Below, one piece after another: positions 1-7,760 of a stretch of DNA of 14,530 nt. Source of the DNA: Pseudomonadota bacterium (GTDB lineage Bacteria > Pseudomonadota > Alphaproteobacteria > Acetobacterales > Acetobacteraceae); contig JAJXSZ010000040.1 of the NCBI GenBank assembly GCA_021784255.1, positions 1-14,530 of the forward strand, written 5' to 3'. Both the position numbers and the translations under genes were made by a program. Positions within the stretch are counted from its first letter, which is position 1. Every line of letters starts with the position of its first letter. The notes below the pieces were generated by a model that saw only the letters and a list, made by a program, of their open reading frames with translations, was not told the origin of the DNA and did no database searches.

Positions 1-1469
1 AGGCGGCGCTGCGCCTGGCCCGCGAGGCGGAAACCGCGGCGCGCGGCGCGCGCGGCGAGACGGAGCGAAGGCTCGAGCGGGCGCGCGCCTCGGCCGCACG
101 GCTCGCCACCGAGACCGCCTCCGCCACCGCCCGGCTGCAGGCCGCCGACGAGGAGGAAGCGCGCCTCGGCGCCGACCGCGACGAAGCCCGTGCGGCGCTC
201 GACCAGGCCCTCGCCAACATCACGACCGCGCCCGACACCACAGCCGCCCGCGCGGCGGTCGCCACGGCCCGCGAACATCTCTCGCAGGCGCGCCGCGACG
301 AGAGCGCCGCGCGGGCCGCCCACGCCGAGGCACGGCGCGTGCTGGAGGCCGCACGCCAGCGCCTCGCCAGCCTCGAATCGGAATTGGCGGAATGGTCGCG
401 CCGGCACACCGATGCCGAAACGCGCGTCGCCGATCTCGAGGCGCGGCGGGGCGAGGCAGCGGCGGTGCGTGACGCGAGCGCGGCGCTGCCGGAGGAAATC
501 GAGGCGCGCCGGATCGCCGGCATCGAGGCGCTGGACGCCGCGGAACGCACCCATGCCGCCTGCGCCGCGGCGCTGCAGGCCGCCGAGGATGCAGCCGGAG
601 CCGCCGACCGCGCCGCACGCAGCGCCGAATCGCGCCTGGCCCAGACGCGCGAGGAAGCGGTGCGCATCGAGGCAGCGCGCGAGGCGGCGACGGCCGCGGT
701 CGGCGCCATCGCCGAACGGGTGCTGGAGCGGCTGGGGGCTGACGCGGTGCTGCCGGAGCCACCGGCCGGGCTCGACGAGGAGCGCGCGCGCAAGAAGCTC
801 GACCGCCTGTTGCGCGAGCGTGACGAGATGGGCCCGGTCAACCTGCGCGCCGAAGTCGAGGCCGAAGAGATCGCCGCGCGCGTCGAGGCGATCGTCAAGG
901 AAGGCGCGGAGCTGACCACCGCCATCGCCAAGTTGCGCGGCTCGATCGGCCATCTCAACCGTGAGGGGCGCGAGCGGCTCGCGGCCATCTTCGAGCAGGT
1001 CGACAACCAGTTCCAGGCGCTGTTCGCGCGGCTGTTCGGCGGCGGGCGGGCGCATCTTGCGCTGGTCGGCTCGGACGACCCGCTCGAGGCGGGGCTCGAG
1101 ATCTACGTCCAGCCCCCCGGGAAGAAGCTGGCGACACTGTCCCTGCTCTCGGGCGGGGAACAGGCGCTGACCGCGCTGGCACTGATTTTTGCCGTCTTCC
1201 GCTGCAACCCCGCCCCGGTGGCGGTGCTGGACGAGGTGGACGCGCCGCTCGACGATGCCAATGTGGAACGGTTCTGCAACCTGCTGGAGCACATGACGCA
1301 TGACGGGGGCACGCGGTTCCTGGTGGTCACGCACCACCCGATGACGATGGCGCGAATGGACCGGCTTTACGGGGTCACGATGCAGGAACGCGGCGTCTCC
1401 CGCCTCCTTTCCGTCGACCTCGCGCGCGCCGCCGCCATGGCTGAAGCCACCCCGCTCGCCGCCGAATAG
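1..1469 (+). CDS. smc: Chromosome segregation protein SMC, C-terminal part (5' end outside window)
   Basis: SMC proteins form ring-shaped ATPase dimers that, with ScpA and ScpB, compact and separate chromosomes. The frame is open from base 3, so about 488 C-terminal residues are visible; the N-terminal head and hinge lie upstream. Visible residues 1 to ~265 are an Ala/Glu/Arg-rich coiled coil. A GPVNLRAE segment near 832-855, usual before the SMC C-terminal head, follows. The head carries the ABC signature LSGGE (1146-1160), Walker B VAVLDEVD (1218-1241, catalytic Glu codon 1233-1235), the D-loop APLDDAN, and the switch histidine in VVTHHPM (codon 1332-1334). The ending RMDRLYGVTMQERGVS is highly typical of bacterial SMC. 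All C-terminal ATPase motifs are intact and the stop is TAG at 1467-1469. It has no evident functional link with the polysaccharide genes downstream. Identification is secure; only the upstream extent is unknown. Confidence 0.96.
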   Translation, partial: AALRLAREAETAARGARGETERRLERARASAARLATETASATARLQAADEEEARLGADRDEARAALDQALANITTAPDTTAARAAVATAREHLSQARRDESAARAAHAEARRVLEAARQRLASLESELAEWSRRHTDAETRVADLEARRGEAAAVRDASAALPEEIEARRIAGIEALDAAERTHAACAAALQAAEDAAGAADRAARSAESRLAQTREEAVRIEAAREAATAAVGAIAERVLERLGADAVLPEPPAGLDEERARKKLDRLLRERDEMGPVNLRAEVEAEEIAARVEAIVKEGAELTTAIAKLRGSIGHLNREGRERLAAIFEQVDNQFQALFARLFGGGRAHLALVGSDDPLEAGLEIYVQPPGKKLATLSLLSGGEQALTALALIFAVFRCNPAPVAVLDEVDAPLDDANVERFCNLLEHMTHDGGTRFLVVTHHPMTMARMDRLYGVTMQERGVSRLLSVDLARAAAMAEATPLAAE

Positions 1470-1991
1470 CGCGCCCGCCGTCATCGTCCAGCCATGCGCG
1501 CGGCGCCGGCGTGGCAGCGGTTCCGCCCTCCAGAGTGCCGCGTGGGGGCTGGGAAACCTCCGTCACGTCCGGCAGAGTCGAGCCATGACGCCGCACTCGC
1601 GCATCACCGTCGAAGGCACGGGCCGCGCCGCGCACCCCCCGCTTGCGGGGCGCTATCGGCCTTCCCGGCGGCATCGGCATGAACGACCCCGGCGAGCGAT
1701 GCTCGGGCTCGCCGGCCGTGGCCCGATGCCGATGACGGCGCTGCGCCTGGGCAGGCCGCCGCCGCGCGAACTCGCCCGCGGGCAATCGCTCGCGAGCGCC
1801 GCGCTCGTCACGCCCAGGGGCGGCTGCGTCCAGGCCGGGGTGCCGCCAGCGATGGGCGACCGGCGTCGCGGCGGGCGCTGCATCGACGCCACCCGGATGC
1901 CCGCGCCACGGGTCGCGGGCGCGCTCGCACCGGACGCGGCTGCTGCCGGCCCGGCGCATCGCGTCGCCGCGCCCCATCGCGGCCCCGCCAC
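1470..1991. other. Gene-poor 522-bp stretch between smc and the flippase
   Basis: I see no convincing gene here. Frames are open on both strands (for example 1585-1995 + and 1375-1977 -), but their products are Arg/Pro/Ala/Gly-rich, lack recognisable motifs, and show high GC at the second codon position, as expected of non-coding GC-rich DNA. The + frame ends in an ATGA overlap with the flippase start at 1992, so a small coupled gene cannot be wholly excluded. The stretch holds a nested inverted repeat (1672-1734), a short hairpin CCCCG-cttg-CGGGG (1637-1650), and two perfect palindromes, GCCCGCGGGC (1774-1783) and CGCTCGCGAGCG (1787-1798). None is followed by a T-run, so no intrinsic terminator is called. 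No tRNA, rRNA or recognisable riboswitch was seen. It could be spacer, a decayed gene, or hold an unrecognised RNA. Confidence 0.5.
1672..1734. repeat. Nested inverted repeat (two 9-bp stems)
   Basis: The outer arms are CATCGGCAT (1672-1680) and its exact complement ATGCCGATG (1726-1734). The inner arms are CCGGCGAGC (1689-1697) and GCTCGCCGG (1707-1715), perfect over 9 bp around a 9-nt loop. The two stems are separated by an internal loop of 8 and 10 nt. The structure lies about 200 bp past the smc stop and 260 bp before the flippase. No T-tract follows, so a classical terminator is not supported. It could be an RNA structure, a protein-binding palindrome, or partly chance in such GC-rich DNA. 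Confidence 0.45.
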
Positions 1992-3485
1992 ATGAGCCAG
2001 GACAACCGCGTCGGCGAGCTCACGGCGACACGAACGATCGCGATCTCGACGGCATGGAACCTGTCCGGGCGCATCTTCCCGCTGCTGATTGCGGTCGCAG
2101 CCACGCCCTTCCTGCTGCACGCGATGGGCCTCACCCGCTGGGGCATCTTCTCGCTGTCGCTCGCGCTGATGAGCGCGTTCACCATCTTCGACCTCGGGCT
2201 GGCGCGGGCGCTGACGCGCACCATCGCGCATGCAATCGCCACCGGCGACGACGACGCGGCGGCGGAGGCGACCAAGACCGGCATCGTCGTGCTCGCCGGC
2301 CTCGGCGTCGTGTTCGCGGTGCTGGCCGCGCTCGGTCTACATTTTTATGTCGGTCATGCACTGAAAGTGCCCGCGACGCTGCGCCCGGAAGTGATGCGCG
2401 CGCTCGACGTACTCTGCCTCGCGCTGCCGCTGGTCGTCGTCAATGGTTCGCTCTGGGGCATACTTTCCGCCCATCAGCGCGTCGGCGCCTACACCATCAT
2501 CAACATGCCGATCCTCATCGTCTATTATCTCGGCCCGCTCGCGACACTCGCCATCTGGCACAGTCTGGTTCCCGTGATGGCCGTACAGGTGATGTGCCGC
2601 GCGCTGACCACCGTCGTCCTCTGGCGCCTGGCGCACCGCGTCATGCCATCGCTCACCACCGCGCGCGTCTCCTTGCGCGCCATCCGCCCGGTGCTGCACC
2701 TCGGCGGCTGGATGACGGTCTCGAACCTCGCCTTTCCGGTCCTGCTCTACCTCGATCGTTTTGTTATCGCTTCCGTTCTCTCGCCGGCGGCAACGGCCTG
2801 GTATGCGACCCCGTTCGACATCATCTTCCGCTTCACGGCGTTGCCCCAGGCCCTGATGGCCGCGGCCTTCCCGGCCATGACGACCGCGCACCGCGCGGCA
2901 CCCGCGCGCGCCGCCCTCCTCTATCGGCGCGCGCTGCTGGCGGTGGGCGCCATGGTCCTGCCGGTGGCACTCGTCGCGGTCACCATGGCGCAGCTGCTGC
3001 TGCGGCTCTGGCTCGGCGCGCCCTTTGCGCTGCATGCCGGCCCGGTCCTGCGGCTGCTCGGCTTCGGTATCCTCTTCTACAGCCTCGACATCGTCGCCGC
3101 GGACCTGCTCGACGGGCTGGGCCAGCCCGCGTTCAATGCCCGCCTCGCTCTGCTCGAGATCGCGATCCTGATCCCGCTGCTGCTGGTGCTGCTGCCGCTG
3201 TTCGGCGTGGTCGGCGCCGCGGCCTCGTGGGTGGCTCGGGTCGCCATCTCGTTCGGATTGCGGCTTTGGTTGCTCACCCGGATCTTTCCGGAGACACGCG
3301 CCGAGCTGCTGCGCCTGGTTCCGGTGTTCGCGCTCTCGCTGCTGGCGCTGGTCGTGGCTATGCTCGGGCCGGTTCCCGCCGGTGCTGGCCTGCTCGTCGT
3401 CGCCACCTTTACCTGGACGCGCGCCCTCAACGGCGCTGAACGAACGGCCGTTCTGGTCCGGCTCCGGCGCGCCCCTGCGCCCTGA
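1992..3485 (+). CDS. Wzx-type polysaccharide repeat-unit flippase (lipopolysaccharide/EPS biosynthesis membrane protein)
   Basis: This 497-residue, strongly hydrophobic protein belongs by appearance to the MOP superfamily of polysaccharide transporters (RfbX/MATE-like). Such proteins move undecaprenyl-linked repeat units across the inner membrane. About 12-14 membrane segments can be drawn, including residues ~28-44, 48-68, 97-116, 138-160, 168-212, 240-262, 313-333, 350-370, 388-428 and 441-475. The N-terminal part with a polar MSQDNR head, a first helix containing Gly-Arg, and the FDLGLARALTR loop (67-76) fits flippases. The late GLGQPAFNARLALLEI segment followed by two helices is typical of MOP proteins. 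The ATG at 1992 gives the normal N-terminus, but no good Shine-Dalgarno precedes it. The gene converges on the following GT2 gene with 57 bp between. Two short patches of atypical A/T-ending codons (2334-2366 and 2757-2777) stand out. The family call is strong; the substrate is unknown. Confidence 0.9.
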   Translation: MSQDNRVGELTATRTIAISTAWNLSGRIFPLLIAVAATPFLLHAMGLTRWGIFSLSLALMSAFTIFDLGLARALTRTIAHAIATGDDDAAAEATKTGIVVLAGLGVVFAVLAALGLHFYVGHALKVPATLRPEVMRALDVLCLALPLVVVNGSLWGILSAHQRVGAYTIINMPILIVYYLGPLATLAIWHSLVPVMAVQVMCRALTTVVLWRLAHRVMPSLTTARVSLRAIRPVLHLGGWMTVSNLAFPVLLYLDRFVIASVLSPAATAWYATPFDIIFRFTALPQALMAAAFPAMTTAHRAAPARAALLYRRALLAVGAMVLPVALVAVTMAQLLLRLWLGAPFALHAGPVLRLLGFGILFYSLDIVAADLLDGLGQPAFNARLALLEIAILIPLLLVLLPLFGVVGAAASWVARVAISFGLRLWLLTRIFPETRAELLRLVPVFALSLLALVVAMLGPVPAGAGLLVVATFTWTRALNGAERTAVLVRLRRAPAP

Positions 3486-3542
3486 GCACGCGCCGCGCAA
3501 CCCGGCGCCGGTCGGGCCATCCCGCCCATGGCGCCCGGATCT

Positions 3543-4388
3543 TCAGGGTGAGCCGCCGCCGCGCCAGGTCCAATACCCCCAGAGCCGTCCACGCAGCGTG
3601 CGGCTGTAATAGGCGACACCAACGCGATCGGCGCGCAGCGCGCTCAGCAGCATCCCACCAAGCGCGCGAAGCAGGTAGCGCAGCAGCGTGCCGATCCCGT
3701 AGCCATGGTGGCGCAGGCAGGCGCCGAAACCGGCGGCATTGCCCGCGACACGCGCGAGCCCGACGGCCGACAGACGGCTGTCGCGATGCCAGACGACGAG
3801 CGCGGGATCGAATACGGCGGGGACTTCCGCCTCCAGCAGTCGCAGCGCGAGATCGGCCGATTCGCAGCTCATGAACGGCGTCCCCAGACCGAACCGTTGG
3901 TCGAAGCCCCCGAGCCGAGCCAGCACCTCGCGCGCGATGAAGATGCCGGGCTCGCGCGCGGTCACGAACACATTGTGACGCGTGACCGCAACCAACCGCG
4001 CCGGCGCGGCGCCACCGGCGCTTGGTGCGCCACGCTCGCTCGCGACCAGGGCCGTCACCATGCCGGGCATCGGCAAGGCGGCCAGCTTTTCGGCCACCCT
4101 CTCCAGCAGGCCGGGCGTATAGGCACAGTCATCGTCGGGAAACGCCACGACCTCGCCCCGGGCCAGCGGGATACCGGCATTGCGCGCGGCCGTGGCGTGG
4201 CCCGGCGCCATGCGCCGGCGGATGAAAGCGATATGCGGAAAGGCGGCAAGCACGGGAGCGAGACGCTCATCCTCGTTCTGGTCGACGACAATCACCTCGC
4301 GCACCAGCGCCGCGTTGCCGAGGCTCGCGAGAAAGACCCGCGTCTGCTCCACCCGTCCGACCGTCGCCAGAATCAGCGAGAAACGCAC
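3543..4388 (-). CDS. Glycosyltransferase family 2 (GT-A fold)
   Basis: This 281-residue enzyme should transfer a sugar from a nucleotide donor to the growing lipid-linked polysaccharide unit at the cytoplasmic membrane face. The N-terminus MRFSLILATVGR and the VIVVDQNED strand (residues ~33-40) form the GT-A nucleotide-binding start. FPDDDCAY (83-90) holds the DxD-type metal/donor site (Asp85-87). A second acidic element, SCESADLALRLL (174-185), sits where GT2 enzymes keep their ED acceptor motif, and VVWHRDSR follows (198-205). The C-terminal ~50 residues (from ~232) are hydrophobic/basic and may lie on the membrane. The start codon is GTG at 4388, supported by a GGAGG ribosome-binding site eight bases upstream. 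The gene is divergent from the next GT2 gene and convergent with the flippase. Family is confident; sugar and linkage cannot be read. Confidence 0.9.
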   Translation of the reverse strand: MRFSLILATVGRVEQTRVFLASLGNAALVREVIVVDQNEDERLAPVLAAFPHIAFIRRRMAPGHATAARNAGIPLARGEVVAFPDDDCAYTPGLLERVAEKLAALPMPGMVTALVASERGAPSAGGAAPARLVAVTRHNVFVTAREPGIFIAREVLARLGGFDQRFGLGTPFMSCESADLALRLLEAEVPAVFDPALVVWHRDSRLSAVGLARVAGNAAGFGACLRHHGYGIGTLLRYLLRALGGMLLSALRADRVGVAYYSRTLRGRLWGYWTWRGGGSP

Positions 4389-4621
4389 GTCACCGGCCTC
4401 CGGTCGCGAGCACCGCCACGATGGCTGTCTCGCATCGGCAGGCCATCAGGCCGACCCAGGGCATCACGACCCTTTCCTTCCGGCGCCGAATACCTCACCA
4501 TCTGCGAAGCGATGCGCACATGCCAGCAGCCGCCCGCGGCGCAAATGTTGCGAGATGGACTCGTTCGGCGAAACGGCCGGCACGGCCACGACCGCGTTGC
4601 GCCAGGCGCGGTGCGCCGGTG
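4389..4621. promoter_or_regulatory. Divergent intergenic region between two GT2 genes
   Basis: This 233-bp gap separates two divergently read glycosyltransferase genes and must hold at least one promoter if they are independently expressed. I could not find a convincing -35/-10 pair or operator. Open frames running through it (for example the upstream extension of the + GT2 frame to 4421) are Arg/Ala-rich and do not resemble a glycosyltransferase N-terminus. Confidence 0.3.
4397..4401 (-). promoter_or_regulatory. Shine-Dalgarno deciding a GTG start
   Basis: The minus strand reads GGAGG here, eight bases before the GTG at 4388. It is the clearest ribosome-binding site in the window and supports the GTG start of this GT2 gene. 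Confidence 0.6.
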
Positions 4622-5533
4622 ATGGATCGGGGAGAGCAAGCCTCCGCGCTGCGCCTCGCCGTTGGCATTCCGACCGTCGGGCGACCGGCGATACTCGCCG
4701 AGACTCTGGCCGAGCTCGAACGCCAGATTCGCCCACCCGATGAGGTGCTGATCTGCCCCACCCAGCCCGCCGACCTGCCGGACGCGATCGTCAGCCGCGC
4801 GCCTTTGCGCATCATATCGCTGCCGCCCGCCACCACCGCCGGCGCCTCCCTGCAACGCAACCTCATGCTCGATGCCACGACCAGCGACATCATACTTTTT
4901 CTCGACGACGATTTCTTCCCCGCTCCCGCCTATCTCGCCGCGGTTGAAACGGCGTTCATCAGCGATCCCGACCTCGTCGGGACCACAGGCACGCTGCTTG
5001 CGGACGGCGCGACGGGGCCGGGGCTGACCGCGGCCATGGCGCGTGCACGGCTCGCGCGCGACCAGGGCGCCGACGCGACGGGCCGCATCGATACGTCCGT
5101 GCCCGGAACTTATGGCTGCAACATGGCGTTCCGCATCGCCGTGGTGCGCGAGCACGGCCTGCGCTTCGACGAAAACCTGCCCCTCTACAGCTGGCAGGAG
5201 GACAACGACTTCTCCCGCCGGCTTGGCCGGCATGGCCTCATCCGGCGCCTCGCCGGCGCCCGCGGCGTCCATCTCGGCCACAAGAGCGGCAAGACTTCGG
5301 GCGTTCGGTTCGGCTATTCGCAGGTTGCGAACTTCGTCTATCTGATGCGCAAGGGCTCCGTGCCGGGCGGCGTCGCGGTTCGGCACATCCTGCGCAACCT
5401 CGCCGCCAACCTGCTGCACGCGCTGCGGCCCGAGCCGTGGGTGGACCGGCGCGGCCGCTTGCGCGGTAACATCATGGCGCTGGCCGATCTGCTGCGCGGC
5501 CGCTGCGATCCGCGGCGCATCGTCTCGCTATAG
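4622..5533 (+). CDS. Glycosyltransferase family 2 (GT-A fold), EPS type
   Basis: This 303-residue glycosyltransferase probably adds one sugar of the repeat unit. The GT-A start LAVGIPTVGRP (12-22) is followed by the conserved Arg-Asn segment SLQRNLML (76-83), which precedes the donor-binding FLDDDFF (93-99, Asp95-97). GTYGCNMAFR (162-171) is the usual acceptor-side strand, and WQEDNDFSRR (191-200) is the catalytic-base region seen in many EPS GT2 enzymes. I chose ATG at 4622; a GTG directly before it (4619) is equally in frame, and the frame extends to 4421 with low-complexity sequence I judge non-coding. No clear Shine-Dalgarno supports the start. Its stop (TAG, 5531-5533) lies 22 bp from the stop of the oppositely oriented GT4 gene. 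Family confident; sugar unknown. Confidence 0.9.
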   Translation: MDRGEQASALRLAVGIPTVGRPAILAETLAELERQIRPPDEVLICPTQPADLPDAIVSRAPLRIISLPPATTAGASLQRNLMLDATTSDIILFLDDDFFPAPAYLAAVETAFISDPDLVGTTGTLLADGATGPGLTAAMARARLARDQGADATGRIDTSVPGTYGCNMAFRIAVVREHGLRFDENLPLYSWQEDNDFSRRLGRHGLIRRLAGARGVHLGHKSGKTSGVRFGYSQVANFVYLMRKGSVPGGVAVRHILRNLAANLLHALRPEPWVDRRGRLRGNIMALADLLRGRCDPRRIVSL

Positions 5534-5555
5534 TGCCGGCGCAAGCGGCGCGCGC

Positions 5556-6686
5556 TCAACCCTGCACCGCGTGAATCGTCCGCTCGACCGAGGCGATGAA
5601 GTCGCGGCGAAATCGTGCGATAGCAAAACGTTCCGCTGCCGCACGGCAGTCGGCGGCGGCGATACGGGGCTCGGCGGCAATGAAGGCACGCACACCCGCC
5701 ATGACGCCCTCGACGCTCTGCTCGCCGAACAGCACGCCGGTCGGCGCCGCGGTATCGGTGCCGGCGACGATCTCGCGCGCGCCGCCGCGATCGAGCGCGA
5801 TCACCGGGGTGCCGCAGGCCAGTGCTTCCGCCAGCACGATGCCGAAATCCTCCTCGCCGGCGAAGACGAAGCCACGCGCCTGCTGCATGCGCGCCGCCAT
5901 CTCCCCCGGCGGACAGGGATCGAGGAAGCTGATGTTGGGCGCGCCGGCAGCCGCCGCGCGGACGCGGCAATGTTCCGGGCCGGCGCCGGAGATGACGAGA
6001 CGCAATTGCGGCATGCGCGCGAAGGCGGCGGCGACGAGATCGACGCGTTTGTAGGGCACCTGGCGGGAAGCGACGAGGAACGTCTCGCCACGCCTGCCCG
6101 CCGGCCGGAACAGCTCCGTGTCCACCGGCGGCGGGATCACCTCCGCCTCGCGGCGATAGGCTTTGCGGATGCGCCGGGCAATATAGTGCGAATTCGCAAT
6201 GAATGTATCGACGCCGTTGGCGGTGCGCACGTCCCATATCCGCAGGCGCGACAACAGCCAGCGGGCGTAGACACCGCGGAGGCCTCGATCGGTCCGGCTC
6301 TGGCGCAGATACTGGTGCTGCTGGTCCCAGGCATAGCGCATCGGCGAATGCACATAGGAGACGTGCGGCTGGTCCGGTCCGGTGATCACCCCCTTGGCAA
6401 CCGCATGCGAGGACGAGATCACGAGGTCGTAGCCGCTGAGATCGAATTGCTCGACGGCGAGCGGCATCAATCCGAGATAGGAACGATAATGCCGCCGGGC
6501 GCCCGGCAGGCGCTGGACGAAGGACGTGCTGACCGGACGGTCGCCGAGGAACCGGCGTTGTTCCGGCGCCAGGAAGTCGACCACCGTGAACAGGTCGGCG
6601 GAAGGGTAGCAGGCGATGATCTGCTCCAGCACGCGCTCCCCGCCGGCATAGCCGACGAGCCAGTCATGCACGATGGCGATTCTCAT
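5556..6686 (-). CDS. Glycosyltransferase family 4 (GT-B fold)
   Basis: This 376-residue retaining GT-B enzyme likely extends the polysaccharide repeat unit. The N-terminal acceptor domain starts MRIAIVHDWLVGYAGGERV, with the glycine loop before a helix, and contains YVHSPMRYAWD (111-121), a signature of many GT4 polysaccharide glycosyltransferases. The C-terminal donor domain has VASRQVPYKRVDL (205-217), with basic residues for the donor phosphates, VISGAGPE (231-238), and the E-x7-E motif EDFGIVLAE (Glu279, Glu287) followed by ALACGTPVIA. Length is normal for the family. It starts at ATG 6686, 27 bp after the stop of the upstream GT4 gene, so it is probably the last gene of the minus-strand operon that begins with the tyrosine kinase. 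The HSPMRY segment recalls mannosyltransferase-like members, but that is only a hint. Confidence 0.93.
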   Translation of the reverse strand: MRIAIVHDWLVGYAGGERVLEQIIACYPSADLFTVVDFLAPEQRRFLGDRPVSTSFVQRLPGARRHYRSYLGLMPLAVEQFDLSGYDLVISSSHAVAKGVITGPDQPHVSYVHSPMRYAWDQQHQYLRQSRTDRGLRGVYARWLLSRLRIWDVRTANGVDTFIANSHYIARRIRKAYRREAEVIPPPVDTELFRPAGRRGETFLVASRQVPYKRVDLVAAAFARMPQLRLVISGAGPEHCRVRAAAAGAPNISFLDPCPPGEMAARMQQARGFVFAGEEDFGIVLAEALACGTPVIALDRGGAREIVAGTDTAAPTGVLFGEQSVEGVMAGVRAFIAAEPRIAAADCRAAAERFAIARFRRDFIASVERTIHAVQG

Positions 6687-6713
6687 GTCGCTGCGAGCCC
6701 CATGGCATGCATC

Positions 6714-7760
6714 CTATGCGACACGCTCCAGCGCGCCGCAGAGTCTTTCGGCCGCCGCCTCCCAAGTGAAGACGCGCGCACGGGCGAGCCCCGCCTCGCG
6801 TAACCTCGCCGCCGCCGCCGGCTCGTCGAGCAGGCGTCCAACCGCCGTCGCGAACGCCCGCGGGTCATCGGGGTCCGCGAACAGCGCCGCCTCGCCGCAT
6901 GTCTCGTGCAGCGCAGGGATCGCGGCGGCCACCACCGGGCAGCCGCAGGCCATCGCCTCGATGGCCGGCAGCCCAAACCCCTCGTAGCGCGAGGGAAACA
7001 CGAGGCAGGCCGCACCACGGTAGAGTGCCGCAAGGGTGGCGTCGTCGACACGGCCAAGCGGCCGGATGCCGCCCGGCCAGCGGGCGGCGCCGAACACCCT
7101 GCCGCCGGCCCCGCCAGCCGCCACCAGATCAAGCCCCCGCCCGCGCAGCATTGCCGCCGTCGCCTCGAGCACCGCCAGGTTCTTATGCGCAGCCGGCGTG
7201 CCGACCGCGAGCACATAACGGCCCGCGCCAACGGGTGACGGCACCGCCCGTTCGCGCAGGATGTGCTCGGCCCCCTCGCCCAGCACCACGACGCGCGACG
7301 GCGGTATGCCGAGATGGCGCTCAAGCTCGCGCCGCGAAAACTCCGAGACCGTGGCGATCGCGATACCGCGCCTCGCCAGCACGCGGTGCAGCAGCCGGTA
7401 CCACACACGAAACCGCCACGCATAGGCCTGCGGGGTTGCGAACACGCCGGCATCGTGGATCACCAGCAACTGGCGGCGCTGCAACAGCGGCGCCGCATTG
7501 GCGAGATTGACCAGCACCGCGCCGCCGCTCGCACGCGGCAGGACCAGCTGCTCCCAGATCTGCCCCTTGGCGCGGGCCGCAGCCTTGAGTTGCCACCCCT
7601 CGCCGGCCCAGGCGTCCGGCAGGCGGGCACCATGCGGACCGAGTAGCACTGGCCATGGCCGCAGCCGCCCGAGCGCGGCGGTTATTTCTGTCGCAAAACG
7701 TTGCACACCCGTGGCCGGTTGCGCCAGAAAGCGTGCGTTGATGGCGATCGCGTCCGTCAC
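6714..7760 (-). CDS. Glycosyltransferase family 4 (GT-B fold), GTG start overlapping the polymerase gene
   Basis: This 348-residue GT4 glycosyltransferase would add a sugar to the lipid-linked unit. The N-terminus reads MTDAIAINARFLAQPATGVQ; the TGVQR loop (17-21) is common in GT4 enzymes of O-antigen and EPS loci. The IHDAG strand (101-105) and VSEFSRREL (138-146) follow. The donor domain has AVGTPAAHKNL (185-195), FPSRYEGFGLPAIEAM (255-270) with E-x7-E at Glu260 and Glu268, and ACGCPVVA. The frame stays open far upstream to 9275, but that extension is the polymerase gene read out of frame; the homologous region begins at GTG 7760. This GTG overlaps the polymerase TGA by four bases (GTGA, 7757-7760), a translational-coupling arrangement. 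No separate Shine-Dalgarno is evident. Confidence 0.92.
   Translation of the reverse strand: MTDAIAINARFLAQPATGVQRFATEITAALGRLRPWPVLLGPHGARLPDAWAGEGWQLKAAARAKGQIWEQLVLPRASGGAVLVNLANAAPLLQRRQLLVIHDAGVFATPQAYAWRFRVWYRLLHRVLARRGIAIATVSEFSRRELERHLGIPPSRVVVLGEGAEHILRERAVPSPVGAGRYVLAVGTPAAHKNLAVLEATAAMLRGRGLDLVAAGGAGGRVFGAARWPGGIRPLGRVDDATLAALYRGAACLVFPSRYEGFGLPAIEAMACGCPVVAAAIPALHETCGEAALFADPDDPRAFATAVGRLLDEPAAAARLREAGLARARVFTWEAAAERLCGALERVA

Noticed and set aside
2337..3500. 387-codon - strand frame
   Set aside because: Antisense to the flippase; hydrophilic Arg/Glu/Gln-rich product with no motif, a typical mirror of a hydrophobic protein.
3490..3508. GCGCCG/CGGCGC hairpin (6-bp stem, 7-nt loop) between the convergent flippase and GT2 genes
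   Set aside because: No T-run follows on either strand and such stems are frequent by chance at this GC content, so it is not called a terminator.
4421..4621. N-terminal extension of the + strand GT2 frame
   Set aside because: Arg/Ala-rich sequence unlike any glycosyltransferase N-terminus; the GT-A fold begins just after ATG 4622.
5534..5555. Possible bidirectional terminator between the convergent GT2 and GT4 genes
   Set aside because: Only a 4-bp stem (GCCG/CGGC) is present, with no T-tract.
5571..6803. 410-codon + strand frame
   Set aside because: Antisense to the GT4 gene whose motifs are all intact on the minus strand.
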